The notes under the pieces are model-generated. The model was not told the DNA's origin. It ran no database searches and saw nothing but the letters and a program-made list of their open reading frames with translations. From positions 1 through 64,000 of the forward strand of contig JAIPGO010000004.1 of assembly GCA_021736135.1 (NCBI GenBank): 64,000 nucleotides of DNA, in the 5' to 3' direction. How positions within the stretch are numbered: the first letter of the stretch is position 1; the number at the start of each line of letters is the position of its first letter. Origin of the DNA: Candidatus Cloacimonadota bacterium (lineage in GTDB: Bacteria > Cloacimonadota > Cloacimonadia > Cloacimonadales > TCS61). Shown here one piece after another: positions 47,076-55,390 of the stretch. The position numbers were made by a program, and so were the translations under genes.

Positions 47076-47084
47076 ATATGATTT

Positions 47085-47159
47085 TGGCTGGGGCGAGAGG
47101 ATTCGAACCCCTGAATGCATGGACCAAAACCATGTGGCTTACCACTTGCCGACGCCCCA
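47085..47159 (-). tRNA. tRNA-Gln (anticodon TTG)
   Basis: On the minus strand: acceptor TGGGGCG/CGCCCCA, anticodon stem CATGG/CCATG with loop TTTTGGT, T-arm AGGGGTTCGAATCCT, encoded CCA. Confidence 0.92.
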
Positions 47160-47175
47160 TAACACTTATAAATGC

Positions 47176-47267
<92 letters not shown>

Positions 47268-47286
47268 GTATGCAATAACATTACTC

Positions 47287-47372
47287 TGGCGGAGGATGAG
47301 GGACTCGAACCCCCAAGGGCAAAGCCCGGCGGTTTTCAAGACCGCTGTCTTACCAATTAGAACTAATCCTCC
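47287..47372 (-). tRNA. tRNA-Ser (anticodon TGA)
   Basis: On the minus strand: acceptor GGAGGAT/ATCCTCC, anticodon stem GCGGT/ACCGC with loop CTTGAAA giving TGA, class II variable arm CGGGCTTTGCCC, T-arm GGGGGTTCGAGTCCC, CCA. It is the first tRNA of the array. A TTGACA lies upstream at 47411-47406 on the minus strand. Confidence 0.9.
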
Positions 47373-47493
47373 AAAGTCTGGTCATTTGTTTATATGCTAA
47401 ATTTGTGTCAAGCTTTTTGTGATGCGCATGGCATATGTCCAAAATTGCTCAGAGATCGCGATAGCCGGAAAGATGAAAATACAAATCGAACCC

Positions 47494-48387
47494 TTAATTA
47501 TAACCAAATTCCTTGAGAGCATTTTTCTTTTTACGCCAGTCACTCTTAATCTTGATCCAGAGTTCCAGTTTCACACGTTTACCGAGTATATGATGAATCT
47601 CTCTTTCTGCTGCCAGTCTGATAGCCTTGATTTGATCGCCGTTTTTACCGATCAGAATGATCTTTTGGGATTTACGTTCCAGCCAGATATTAGCGGAAAT
47701 TTCGACTTTATTAGGAAAGTCGTTATACTGTTCCACAACGACGGTAGAGCAATAAGGTATCTCATCGCGAAAGGAGTTAAATATTTTCTCGCGGATTATC
47801 TCCTGGACAAAGAACCGCATCGGCAGGTCAGATAGTTCTTCTGAATCATAATAAGGCGGATTGAAGGGAATGTATTTCAGGATGCTGTTCCTCAGATCTG
47901 TGATATCAGGATCGTTCAGCAGGGATATTGGGAAAACTTCCAAAAAATTCTCTTTTTTTAGCAGTTCGAGTCTTGTATCTGAAACCTCTTTATCAACCAA
48001 ATCAGTTTTATTAAGGATAGCAAGAGCCGGGACGGGAGAGTTCTTTATCATCTGCAGCATCTGAACATCATAATCGGTGGGAAAATGGTGTGCATCTGTG
48101 ATAAAGAGAAGCAGATCAGCATCCTTTAATGACATCCTGATATAATCCATCATCTTCTGTTGCAGCTCATAACGTGGTTCCAGAAAACCGGGAGTATCAA
48201 GAAAGACAATCTGGTGATTCTCACCGGAAAGTATGCCTTTGATCTGATGCCTGGTTGTTTGGGGCTTTGGGCTTACAATAGACAGCTTCTCACCCATTAA
48301 ACGGTTCATAAAAGTGGATTTACCAACATTGGGCTTTCCGATAATAGCGACAAATCCGCTTCTGAAATCTGGTGGTATTTTAAGCAT
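47494..48387 (-). CDS. era: GTPase Era
   Basis: The 297-residue protein has the Era layout: a GTPase domain with G1 GKPNVGKST (17-25), G3 DTPG followed by FLEPR, G4 NKTD (near 123) and G5-like ISLL, then a C-terminal KH domain with the ERKSQKIILIGKNGDQIKAI signature (about 230-250). Era helps 16S rRNA maturation and 30S assembly and links translation to the cell cycle. The ATG overlaps the holA stop by eight bases, so it is part of the uppP-holA-era operon. Confidence 0.95.
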   Translation of the reverse strand: MLKIPPDFRSGFVAIIGKPNVGKSTFMNRLMGEKLSIVSPKPQTTRHQIKGILSGENHQIVFLDTPGFLEPRYELQQKMMDYIRMSLKDADLLLFITDAHHFPTDYDVQMLQMIKNSPVPALAILNKTDLVDKEVSDTRLELLKKENFLEVFPISLLNDPDITDLRNSILKYIPFNPPYYDSEELSDLPMRFFVQEIIREKIFNSFRDEIPYCSTVVVEQYNDFPNKVEISANIWLERKSQKIILIGKNGDQIKAIRLAAEREIHHILGKRVKLELWIKIKSDWRKKKNALKEFGYN

Positions 48388-49408
48388 TACATATCCTGTT
48401 TATTAGAAGGAAAAGCGTAGTCTCTTCCATACTGAGAGATTTTAGTTCCGTATCAGCCTGCAGCAGGAAGGAAAATATATTTCTGATCTGCTGTCTGTTG
48501 AATCTGGAAGCACTGGCCAAATACTCTTCACGAAAAGCATAGAATACTTCGTGAAGATGATTCTGAGATATCTCATGGTCCTTGTAATTCATCTGCCGAA
48601 AAGCTATAATCTTCCAGATAATCAGAAAAAATCTGGTTAAAACAGCCACCAGCATTACGCCAATACTGACGGCATCTTCAGAGCTGATCATATTCTGGAG
48701 CACGGTCTGGCTTTCCTTCAGATTACATTTTCCCAAAGCACGCTGCAGATCATAAATCGTACTTTCACGACTTTGTCCCAGTGTCTTTTCAACATCTTCC
48801 AGACATATCACATTACTGTCATGAGTAAACAACCTCAGCTTTACCAATTCATTATCGGCAGACTTATAGTCCAGTTCTATGTTATTTACCAGAAAGTTCC
48901 TGGCATTTTGTGCCATCGTGATTTTGTCTTTCTTTAGTTCTGCATCCAGCCAGGTAAGAAGAGCTGAGTTATTGTAAGGTTTTTTACATTCCACCACGAC
49001 CGCCTGGGAATTGATCGCCTGGGCAAGAGATAGTCGGTTATCAATTTTTTCAGCAACAATGATAAGTACAGTAGTCTTGACTGGATTTTTCAGATATTTT
49101 TCCAGATAAGTTCGCTGGTTTTTCTTCAACTGATCAAATTCCTTAAGGAGCACTACTCTCCTTTTTGCCATAAAGGGAAGGCTTTCCAGTTGCTCTATAA
49201 GCTCATAATCAGAACTGGAATCTGCATATAACGTAATGGTATCAAAATCCTCAGAACCGGGAGTAATAAATTCCTTCCTTAAAAGGTCGAGACAGCTGTC
49301 TTTCTGATAATTATCATTTCCAATTATAAGAAAGATATTCTCCTTATGATACTTCTCAAACTCGTTGATAAACTGAAAATATTTGAGTTTGATCTGTTTA
49401 TTTTTCAT
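48380..49408 (-). CDS. holA: DNA polymerase III delta subunit
   Basis: The 342-residue protein fits HolA in length and in its AAA+-like fold: an N-terminal IFLIIGNDNYQKDSCLDLLRKEF region, LESLPFMAKRRVVLLKEFDQL near 75-95, and a C-terminal helical collar region with YDLQRALGKCN. Delta opens the beta clamp in the clamp loader. The ATG at 49408 overlaps the uppP stop (TGATG); an upstream in-frame ATG at 49456 would lie within uppP and is less likely. Sequence similarity is diffuse, as usual for this family. Confidence 0.85.
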   Translation of the reverse strand: MKNKQIKLKYFQFINEFEKYHKENIFLIIGNDNYQKDSCLDLLRKEFITPGSEDFDTITLYADSSSDYELIEQLESLPFMAKRRVVLLKEFDQLKKNQRTYLEKYLKNPVKTTVLIIVAEKIDNRLSLAQAINSQAVVVECKKPYNNSALLTWLDAELKKDKITMAQNARNFLVNNIELDYKSADNELVKLRLFTHDSNVICLEDVEKTLGQSRESTIYDLQRALGKCNLKESQTVLQNMISSEDAVSIGVMLVAVLTRFFLIIWKIIAFRQMNYKDHEISQNHLHEVFYAFREEYLASASRFNRQQIRNIFSFLLQADTELKSLSMEETTLFLLINRICNA

Positions 49409-50226
49409 CAATTCACAGTTATAAGCACAGCGCTGACAATAGCAACCAGCCAGCACCAGTAAGCAAATATTTTCATTTTACGCTGCTGCAGAATCTTTAT
49501 TAGCACTGATATCACCAGATAGCCTGTGAGAAAAGCAGTAAAAGCTCCTACCAGATAAAGCTGCAGTTCAGATTTGGATGTATTTACCAGTTTTGGTATT
49601 TCATTAACTGTTGCTCCCAGAATCGCCGGAATGGCTAAAAGAAAGGAAAAGGTTGCCACATCTTTCCGGTTTAAACCCACCAGCAATCCAAATGTGATGG
49701 TTGAACCGCTGCGCGAAATTCCAGGATTCAACGCAAAAGCCTGCCCAAGTCCGATTATTGCTGCTTTGCCGAAATTCATTTTATGCACTTCGATACGGTT
49801 TTTAGTGATCTTATCCGAAATGATGTTCATAAAACCGGAAATCCCCAGAAAGATGCAGATTATATACAGATTCAGCTTATTACCGGATTTAAAAAGGTTC
49901 TCCAGATAATCCTTGAACATGAAATACATAATACCTGTCACAATCGTTGCTACCAGAAGCAGCCAGCCCACTTTGCGACGCTGAGCAAAAACCGGGTCAT
50001 TGCTGATTGTGAAAAAAGCACCAATTATATTGATTATATCTTTATGAAAATAAATCAGCACGGCAAAGAGCGTTCCCAGATGCAACATGACTTCAAAACT
50101 TACCCCGGGCATCTTAAAATTTAGAAAATGCTCGCTTAGAATCAGATGCCCGGAACTGCTGATGGGAAGAAATTCCGTTAATCCCTGGATGATCCCCAGG
50201 ATAGCAGCTTTAATAATATCAATCAT
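49408..50226 (-). CDS. uppP: Undecaprenyl-diphosphatase (BacA/UppP)
   Basis: This 272-residue membrane enzyme recycles undecaprenyl pyrophosphate for cell-wall synthesis. Both family signatures are present: GIIQGLTEFLPISSSGHL (11-28) and NPGISRSGSTITFGLLVGL (about 172-190). About eight transmembrane segments can be seen. The ATG at 50226 gives the standard N-terminus. It is three bases downstream of the polysaccharide deacetylase gene and overlaps holA. Confidence 0.95.
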   Translation of the reverse strand: MIDIIKAAILGIIQGLTEFLPISSSGHLILSEHFLNFKMPGVSFEVMLHLGTLFAVLIYFHKDIINIIGAFFTISNDPVFAQRRKVGWLLLVATIVTGIMYFMFKDYLENLFKSGNKLNLYIICIFLGISGFMNIISDKITKNRIEVHKMNFGKAAIIGLGQAFALNPGISRSGSTITFGLLVGLNRKDVATFSFLLAIPAILGATVNEIPKLVNTSKSELQLYLVGAFTAFLTGYLVISVLIKILQQRKMKIFAYWCWLVAIVSAVLITVN

Positions 50227-50229
50227 ACT

Positions 50230-51444
50230 TTATACCTCTGAACCGGAAGAAAACAGTTTAGATATACGGTTAAAACGGTAACCCGCCTTCTTGGCTCTTC
50301 TAATGAATTCATTCACAAAATCATACTTTTCTTTGCTGTGGCAATGCCCGATAACGATGATCTGGTCTTTCCTGGCTGCAATTTCATCCAGATTTACCAG
50401 TTTTTTCTCTAATGTTGACGGTTTAAGGTCATAATCATCCAGAAATAAATCCCGACGCGAACTCATCACCATTTCCCGGGCAGCTACTTTGGCGACAATA
50501 GAATTAGCAGTAGTAAAACTATCAATAAAGAATAAACCGTTTTCCTTGAGAACCTGTAAAACCGGAGTCATAACTTTTTCCATCGATGTTGCCAGAGAAC
50601 CCATGTGGTTATTTGCACCTACTGCCAGGGGTATTTTTTCGATGTATTCACGGGTGTATTCCTTGATACGGGCAGGAGAATACTCCACCAGAATGGCTTT
50701 CTCACCGGGATCATTATTCTTGATATCTATTGGTTCCATAGGGATATGGATCAGTATATCATGATGTGTGGAATCTGCTTTAAGCATTACTTCCTGATAA
50801 TAGTGCTCATTGGGAATAATAGCAAAACTCACTTCTGCATCAAGATTGCAGAAATCATCCAGAAGCGGCGTTTTATAACTCCCGAAATCATCTATGATCA
50901 AATATATTTCCTTGCCCTGTCTCTCATAATTGCCATAATAAAGACGCACCAGATATGGTTTGGGATTTTTGGGCGACTTAAATTCCAGAAGCTGGTAACT
51001 GCCATTGGCAGATTCGCTGGCATTTGCTAGCTGCCCACCCCCTGCCATTACTTTACCGGTAATGATACTGTTTGCCAGCAGAAGATCCATCTCATTGTGA
51101 TTAATTCCGACCTTGATAAGAATATGGTCACTTTTATTTTGCACCGAGTAATTACTTTCCGTGACTCCTATCGAGCTGCAGGTGGCTGCAATTATATCGT
51201 TGAGGTCTGTTTCATCACTGTCCGGGGGTTTCACAATCACTTTCCGGATTCCTGCAAGATCAGGATAACGCATAATAACAACCAAAACAAGCGACAATAA
51301 AACAATAAACAATAATACTCGCAGAGTTTTCACAAATGAATTCCTCCGCCGCGGTTGCCCACCAGTATTATATTTTGGTGACGAAGTTTTCTTCTTCCGA
51401 TGCTGTAATATCCTTTTTTTGGGCGTATTCCTTTTTTCAGCCAA
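50230..51444 (-). CDS. Divergent polysaccharide deacetylase-family protein (YibQ-like)
   Basis: The 404-residue protein has a basic N-terminus and one membrane anchor (about 35-58). A linker follows, and the divergent polysaccharide deacetylase domain lies at about 175-400: EIYLIIDDFGSYKTPL, AEVSFAIIPNEHYYQE, ILIHIPMEP, GANNHMGSLATS, FFIDSFTTANS and IVIGHCHSKEKY. The Asp-Asp, His and His motifs resemble the metal site of NodB-type enzymes, but the activity of this branch is not settled. The start is TTG at 51444, with GAGG eight bases upstream. A candidate promoter lies just before it. Confidence 0.85.
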   Translation of the reverse strand: MAEKRNTPKKRILQHRKKKTSSPKYNTGGQPRRRNSFVKTLRVLLFIVLLSLVLVVIMRYPDLAGIRKVIVKPPDSDETDLNDIIAATCSSIGVTESNYSVQNKSDHILIKVGINHNEMDLLLANSIITGKVMAGGGQLANASESANGSYQLLEFKSPKNPKPYLVRLYYGNYERQGKEIYLIIDDFGSYKTPLLDDFCNLDAEVSFAIIPNEHYYQEVMLKADSTHHDILIHIPMEPIDIKNNDPGEKAILVEYSPARIKEYTREYIEKIPLAVGANNHMGSLATSMEKVMTPVLQVLKENGLFFIDSFTTANSIVAKVAAREMVMSSRRDLFLDDYDLKPSTLEKKLVNLDEIAARKDQIIVIGHCHSKEKYDFVNEFIRRAKKAGYRFNRISKLFSSGSEV

Positions 51445-51477
51445 TCCCTTAGCCTCACTTCTTTAAATTTTGAAAAT

Positions 51478-51505
51478 ATTATCTGAAATAACCTCTAAAT
51501 GTCAA
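51478..51505 (-). promoter_or_regulatory. Candidate promoter of the deacetylase-uppP-holA-era operon
   Basis: On the minus strand, TTGACA (51505-51500) and GATAAT (51483-51478) with 16 bases between, 34 bases upstream of the TTG start. It lies 20 bases from a family A element. Confidence 0.55.
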
Positions 51506-51524
51506 TGTTTTTAAAAAAGCCCTC

Positions 51525-52188
51525 GCATCCCCCAGAAATTTACAAAAAATCTCACCTGTTGTGAAGTTTCATTTCCCTGAAAAGGATGTATTTTTATAGC
51601 GTAAGGTTGGCTCGGTACTCCGAGACTACCTTATGAATGATGCGTATCCCCCATCCCATCGGCGCGCAGCGCCGATGGGATGGGGGGTTGGAGTTTGGAC
51701 ATATTAGATGTTTTAATGGGCATAAGATGGAAAATTACGACACTAATTTATTGCAATATATAGTGATAGCTCTCTCATTAGCCACCATCTTCAGATGGTG
51801 GCTTATATGATTTTCATCGACAGAAAGTGACTTCAGTCAGTTCTCAGAATCCACAATTATATACAGTTTAAATAACTAGTAATATATTGAATCTATTATA
51901 GAAGTCACTGAAGTGACTAAATAACGTATGTAATATTAATCCCCCGACTAAAGTCGTGGGCTAATGAGAGAATACTTAAAATGTCCAAACTCCAGACCCC
52001 CACCCCATCGGCGCGCAGCACCGATGGGGTGGAGGGGTGTCTTATTTTTTACATAAGGTAGCGCCTGCAGTGCAACCTTACGCTATACAAATTTATCCCG
52101 TACCGGGAATGATAAGAGATAAATCTTAAATATTACTTTATAAAATAAGAAGTTACCTCATATCAGGAATAATATTACGGGGGGATGC
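51525..52188 (+). mobile_element. Dispersed repeat family A, copy A3, with nested insert
   Basis: The copy starts GCATCCCCCAG and ends TTACGGGGGGATGC. Its left and right halves match the other copies, but its central GC-rich hairpin is present twice (about 51646-51687 and 52000-52037) with about 310 bp of other DNA between the two hairpins. Total length 664 bp against about 300 for a simple copy. No frame codes for a protein. Confidence 0.75.
51690..51993. repeat. Nested palindromic element inside family A copy A3
   Basis: The 304-bp insert has inverted ends GGAGTTTGGACAT and ATGTCCAAACTCC. Inside is a second pair TCTCTCATTAGCC (51771-51783) and GGCTAATGAGAGA (51959-51971), and short hairpins GCCACCATCTTCAGATGGTG, AGTGACTTCAGTCA, AAGTCACTGAAGTGACT and CCCCGACTAAAGTCGTGGG. 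The short stems look like REP/IS200-associated hairpins. No gene. Confidence 0.6.
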
Positions 52189-52435
52189 CAGTTTTAAAAA
52201 AGCCTGGATCAGAGGTTAATTTGATAATACCATTTTTTAAATGACCACCCGTACAACTCCGCATAATTAATTCTACAATCATTTGTGAAAGAATGATACT
52301 ACTTTTTCATAAGGTGGAAATAAGATGTATTAATTCCGAAGGGATATTCTCAAAGTAGGATAGACTAATATATTTGATTCTCCAGTCCTCAAACAAAAAT
52401 GCACAAAACACTAATATTCAATGGATTACACAATT

Positions 52436-52521
52436 TCATGGCATTTTCATGGCTAAAACAAGGCACAATCTAACAGAATATCGTTAGATTGATCTTTGTT
52501 GTCCCATGGAAAAAGCCATGA
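52436..52521. repeat. Long imperfect hairpin
   Basis: TCATGGCATTTTCATGG pairs with CCATGGAAAAAGCCATGA, and AACAAGGCACAATCTAAC pairs with GTTAGATTGATCTTTGTT, leaving a small central loop. About 35 of the bases on each side can pair. No gene is near. Confidence 0.55.
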
Positions 52522-52840
52522 GATAGCTATTAAAATAATTTTACGGCAATTAACAGCAGCCTGTTTCACCATATAACCGCACACCGTTGCCGACCCGTAA
52601 TGAATAGATCAGGAAACTTAACTATGGCTCGCCGAATATTTTGCCAGAGCAGAATGCAGGTCAAACTTTCCTGGCGTCTTAAGTTGAATATTGCTCTTTA
52701 AAATCGATGAAAAATAATCGTTTTAAAATGTTTCACTTATAATCCAGCCCTGTAATGAATATTTTTAAGCAAATTTTCTCAATGTACTCTTAATGTAATC
52801 ACTTAACAATAATATTCTTACATTTTTTGGCAGAATATTC

Positions 52841-52940
52841 AGCTAAAACCTTACGAATGGTCATTAGACCTCCGTAATGGTTGACTAAAAATATCCCGCT
52901 CTATAATGAGACGACCATTGTGGAGGTCTCACTCGCAAAA
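52841..52940. repeat. Dispersed palindromic repeat family C, copy 2
   Basis: AGCTAAAACCTTACGAATGG, AGACCTCCGTAATGGTTGACT and the inverse arm GACCATTGTGGAGGTCTC match family C copy 1 at 12023-12140. Confidence 0.6.
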
Positions 52941-53661
52941 CAGAGGCTTTCTTAATACTTTTCTTTTTCCGTGCAGTTCGTGACGTCCGTGGTTGATAAT
53001 CTTCTTTTCTTTGGTTTCGGTTTAACCGAGTTAGACTTTACGGAGATATTCGGATAGTCACTTTTTTTTTAAGAAGCACCTCCACTCATCAAGGTCATAT
53101 GTAGTTCGCCAATGCAGTAGGTAAAGAATTGCTGGTATCGGTCAGGCAGCAGCTTGCACATCAGCGCTTCACTCCAGAACACAGACACAGTACGTCCTTT
53201 CGTGATTTATTTAATTAAATCCTGTTTGTATAGTAGGAGTTTACAAATAGGGGCAAGTTTCGACCACAGAGAAAGTTAGAAAATGAGAATAATATCAAAA
53301 ATATTCACTGATCATTTTCTAACTTCTCTGTAATCATCCCGATACATCGAGATTACCACTCTTTCACAATCCTATTGAACAAAAATGGGTTAAAAAAGGC
53401 GTGCTGCTGCACGCCACTTAAAGTTGAAGATAATCAATATTACATTTTACGATATTAACTAACAATTCGTTCACACATCGGGGTTTTCCCCGTCGTTATA
53501 TTTAAACCCGCAGGGGCTTATCTTTTCTGTTTCGATAACCAATATAGAAGTTAACCGGTAATTTTAATCTGACAAGTAATTTTTTCTTTGCTGTTAATTT
53601 GTCGAATTTCTTGTTTTTTGTGTTTAACATATTATAATATCTAAAAAAGCCTGGAGCATAG
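52941..53661. other. Gene-poor spacer with possible coding remnant and hairpin
   Basis: Around 53210-53077 on the minus strand, a short frame reads VFWSEALMCKLLPDRYQQFF and YCIGELHMTLMSGG, which looks protein-like but has no start or family I can name. At 53274-53331, CAGAGAAAGTTAGAAAATGA pairs with TCATTTTCTAACTTCTCTG. CATCGGGGTTTTCCCCG near 53479 is another small stem. No complete gene. Confidence 0.4.
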
Positions 53662-54150
53662 ATGTCACATGAGATCAATAAAAAATGTCTGATCCGCCTG
53701 AAATTAAACGGTGAATCACATATATCAATTTATCCAAAGCAAAAAATAGTATTCATTGATAACCTGCCAACAAGGTCTGAACGCAGATCCTTCTTCTGTG
53801 ATTTCAAGGGCAATATCATCTGTCCCTTCCAAATGAATAATGTCTTAAAAAATAGTGATTCCCTGCCCTCTTATTCCACCTTTTTTGGCACTACTATTGC
53901 CCTGCTCTTCTTTACCTGTGATATAATGAATCTGGATACTATTGAACCAGGTACTTATTTCAACCTGAAAGAATCAGGGAAACCCTGTTATCTGAAAGTA
54001 ATCTTTTCCCAAGGCTCCTTCTGCCTGGGAGCAATCGGGAAAAAACCGGATCGGGAACTTTCCGAATGCCTTAAATTATTACCCGCTGATTTAAGCAACT
54101 GGAACAGAATGATTCTAAAAGATGATTCTTTCAGGGTTGTGTCTGAGTAA
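53662..54150 (+). CDS. Small soluble protein, unknown function
   Basis: I do not recognise this 162-residue protein. It has no signal peptide or strong membrane span. It is Cys- and Phe-rich (CLIRLKLNGE, RRSFFCDFKGNIICPF, LLFFTCDIMN) with no clear zinc-binding spacing. The ATG at 53662 has GGAG five to eight bases upstream. It is a single plus-strand gene convergent to the TfoX-like gene, with a small G/C stem between them. It lies in repeat-rich, gene-poor DNA and could be recently acquired. Confidence 0.6.
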   Translation: MSHEINKKCLIRLKLNGESHISIYPKQKIVFIDNLPTRSERRSFFCDFKGNIICPFQMNNVLKNSDSLPSYSTFFGTTIALLFFTCDIMNLDTIEPGTYFNLKESGKPCYLKVIFSQGSFCLGAIGKKPDRELSECLKLLPADLSNWNRMILKDDSFRVVSE

Positions 54151-54206
54151 AATAAAGAAAATAATCCTAATTCAGTAGAAAACCGGTAACCTGATAATTA
54201 AAACAT

Positions 54207-54237
54207 AAAAAAGGGGAGAAATTAATACCCCCCTTTC
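54207..54237. terminator. Weak bidirectional terminator-like stem
   Basis: AAAAAAGGGG and CCCCTTT arms with an 11-base loop, between the convergent genes at 53662 and 54271. Confidence 0.45.
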
Positions 54238-54270
54238 ATTTTGAATTCAATAGCCAAAAAGAATTCTTGT

Positions 54271-54531
54271 TTACTTGGGGTCACGCCAGTTGAAATAATA
54301 TTTCTTTAACTCTTCTCTGCGCTTAGGATCAAGATCATGCCAGCGTACACCCTGAATTGCACCTTCCAGCGAATATAATAGACTGATGCATACTTCATCG
54401 TCTGCTGCTACCATCTTCATAAAAGCATCCTTACTGCCTAGTTTAAATAATTCCTCAGCAGTAAAAACACCCGCTTCTCCCAGGCGCTCTGCCATTATCT
54501 TTCCAATATTAGGCAAATGAGTAAGTTTCAT
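54271..54531 (-). CDS. Stand-alone TfoX C-terminal domain protein
   Basis: The 86-residue protein matches the helix-hairpin-helix C-terminal domain of TfoX/Sxy: LPNIGKIMAERLGEAGVFTAEELFKLGSKDAF, then CISLLYSLEGAIQGVRW and LDPKRREELKKYY. The N-terminal TfoX domain is absent, which is common for such proteins outside Proteobacteria, where no competence role has been shown. AGGAGGCTAAA precedes the ATG. The DtxR-like regulator gene lies 66 bases upstream on the same strand, so they may be co-transcribed. Confidence 0.88.
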   Translation of the reverse strand: MKLTHLPNIGKIMAERLGEAGVFTAEELFKLGSKDAFMKMVAADDEVCISLLYSLEGAIQGVRWHDLDPKRREELKKYYFNWRDPK

Positions 54532-54597
54532 TTTAGCCTCCTTATTAACTTCTCCATAAATAATAACTTTTTTTCCCTGAAAAGGAAACTATTTTTT

Positions 54598-55002
54598 TTA
54601 GAAATCAATTTTTTTTTCTTCTTCGCTCAGTTTTGCGGATAACTCCTTAATCGCTATAACGGTCTGCTCGCTAATATAATGCTCGATATTGCAGGCATCA
54701 TTTTCAGCAATATTTTCTGGTAATCCCAGGATGTTCAAAAAAAAATCTTTCAGCAGCCGGTGTTTATTATAAACTTCCTGGGCTCGGATTCTGCCACTTT
54801 CTGTGATCGTGATGGCTCCATATCTCTCATGCTCCACGAATCCGCCTTCGGCCAGTTTTTTTACTGCAGATACAATCGATGACTTACGAACATTCATACG
54901 AGTTGCAAGATCTGTAATTCTGACACTTCTTATCTCTTCTGAAAACAGGTAGATCATTTCCAGATAATCTTCTATGCTGTGAGTCATTTTATTCTTTTTC
55001 AT
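54598..55002 (-). CDS. DtxR/MntR-family metal-dependent transcriptional regulator
   Basis: The 134-residue protein has the DtxR winged-helix: MTHSIEDYLEMIYLFSEE, ITDLATRMNVRKSSIVSAVKKLAEGGFVEHERYGAITIT, then the dimerisation helices with HRLLKDFFLNILG and ACNIEHYIS, which carry the likely metal ligands (Glu, Cys and His). It lacks an SH3-like third domain, as in MntR. Such proteins sense Mn or Fe. The ATG at 55002 is chosen for GAGGA five bases upstream. No metal transporter is close by, so its targets are elsewhere. Confidence 0.87.
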   Translation of the reverse strand: MKKNKMTHSIEDYLEMIYLFSEEIRSVRITDLATRMNVRKSSIVSAVKKLAEGGFVEHERYGAITITESGRIRAQEVYNKHRLLKDFFLNILGLPENIAENDACNIEHYISEQTVIAIKELSAKLSEEEKKIDF

Positions 55003-55077
55003 ATTCATCCTCATCAAATATTAGAGATAAGATATTTTGTTTGTTACCTTTGTCAATGTTTTATCATTTTTGTTCTC

Positions 55078-55286
55078 GCATCCCCCCGAAATTTAATAAA
55101 AATATCAATTCCGGTTGAGTTTCTTTTCCCTGAAAGGGATAAATTTTTACATAAGGTATCACCTGCGGTGCAACCTTACGCTATACAAATATATCACGTA
55201 CCGGGAATTATAAGAGATAAATCCTAAATATTATTTTATTAAATAAGAAGTTACACCATATCCTGAATAATAAAACGGGGGGATGC
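55078..55286 (+). mobile_element. Dispersed repeat family A, copy A4 (short form without central hairpin)
   Basis: The 209-bp copy starts GCATCCCCCCGAAATTTAAT and ends AAAACGGGGGGATGC. It keeps CCCTGAAAGGGATAAAT, the ACATAAGGTATCACCTGC block and CAACCTTACGCTATAC, but lacks the left TATAGCGTAAGGTTG arm and the GC-rich hairpin, so it is an internal deletion form. Its flanks (CTC before, CAGTTT after) are the same as those of copy A3. Confidence 0.75.
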
Positions 55287-55390
55287 CAGTTTATCTTTTT
55301 GTTCGATACTTGCCCAAATTTACATCCGAATTCTGGGTATGCATGCTTGACAAGGATTCAGTCTGCTCAAAATTTGCCCGCGAGGTAAAT

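Noticed and set aside
55283-55390. Longer N-terminus for asparaginase
   Set aside because: The extra 36 codons start within repeat A4 and precede the standard MIKKKLLVITTGG start, which has its own ribosome site.
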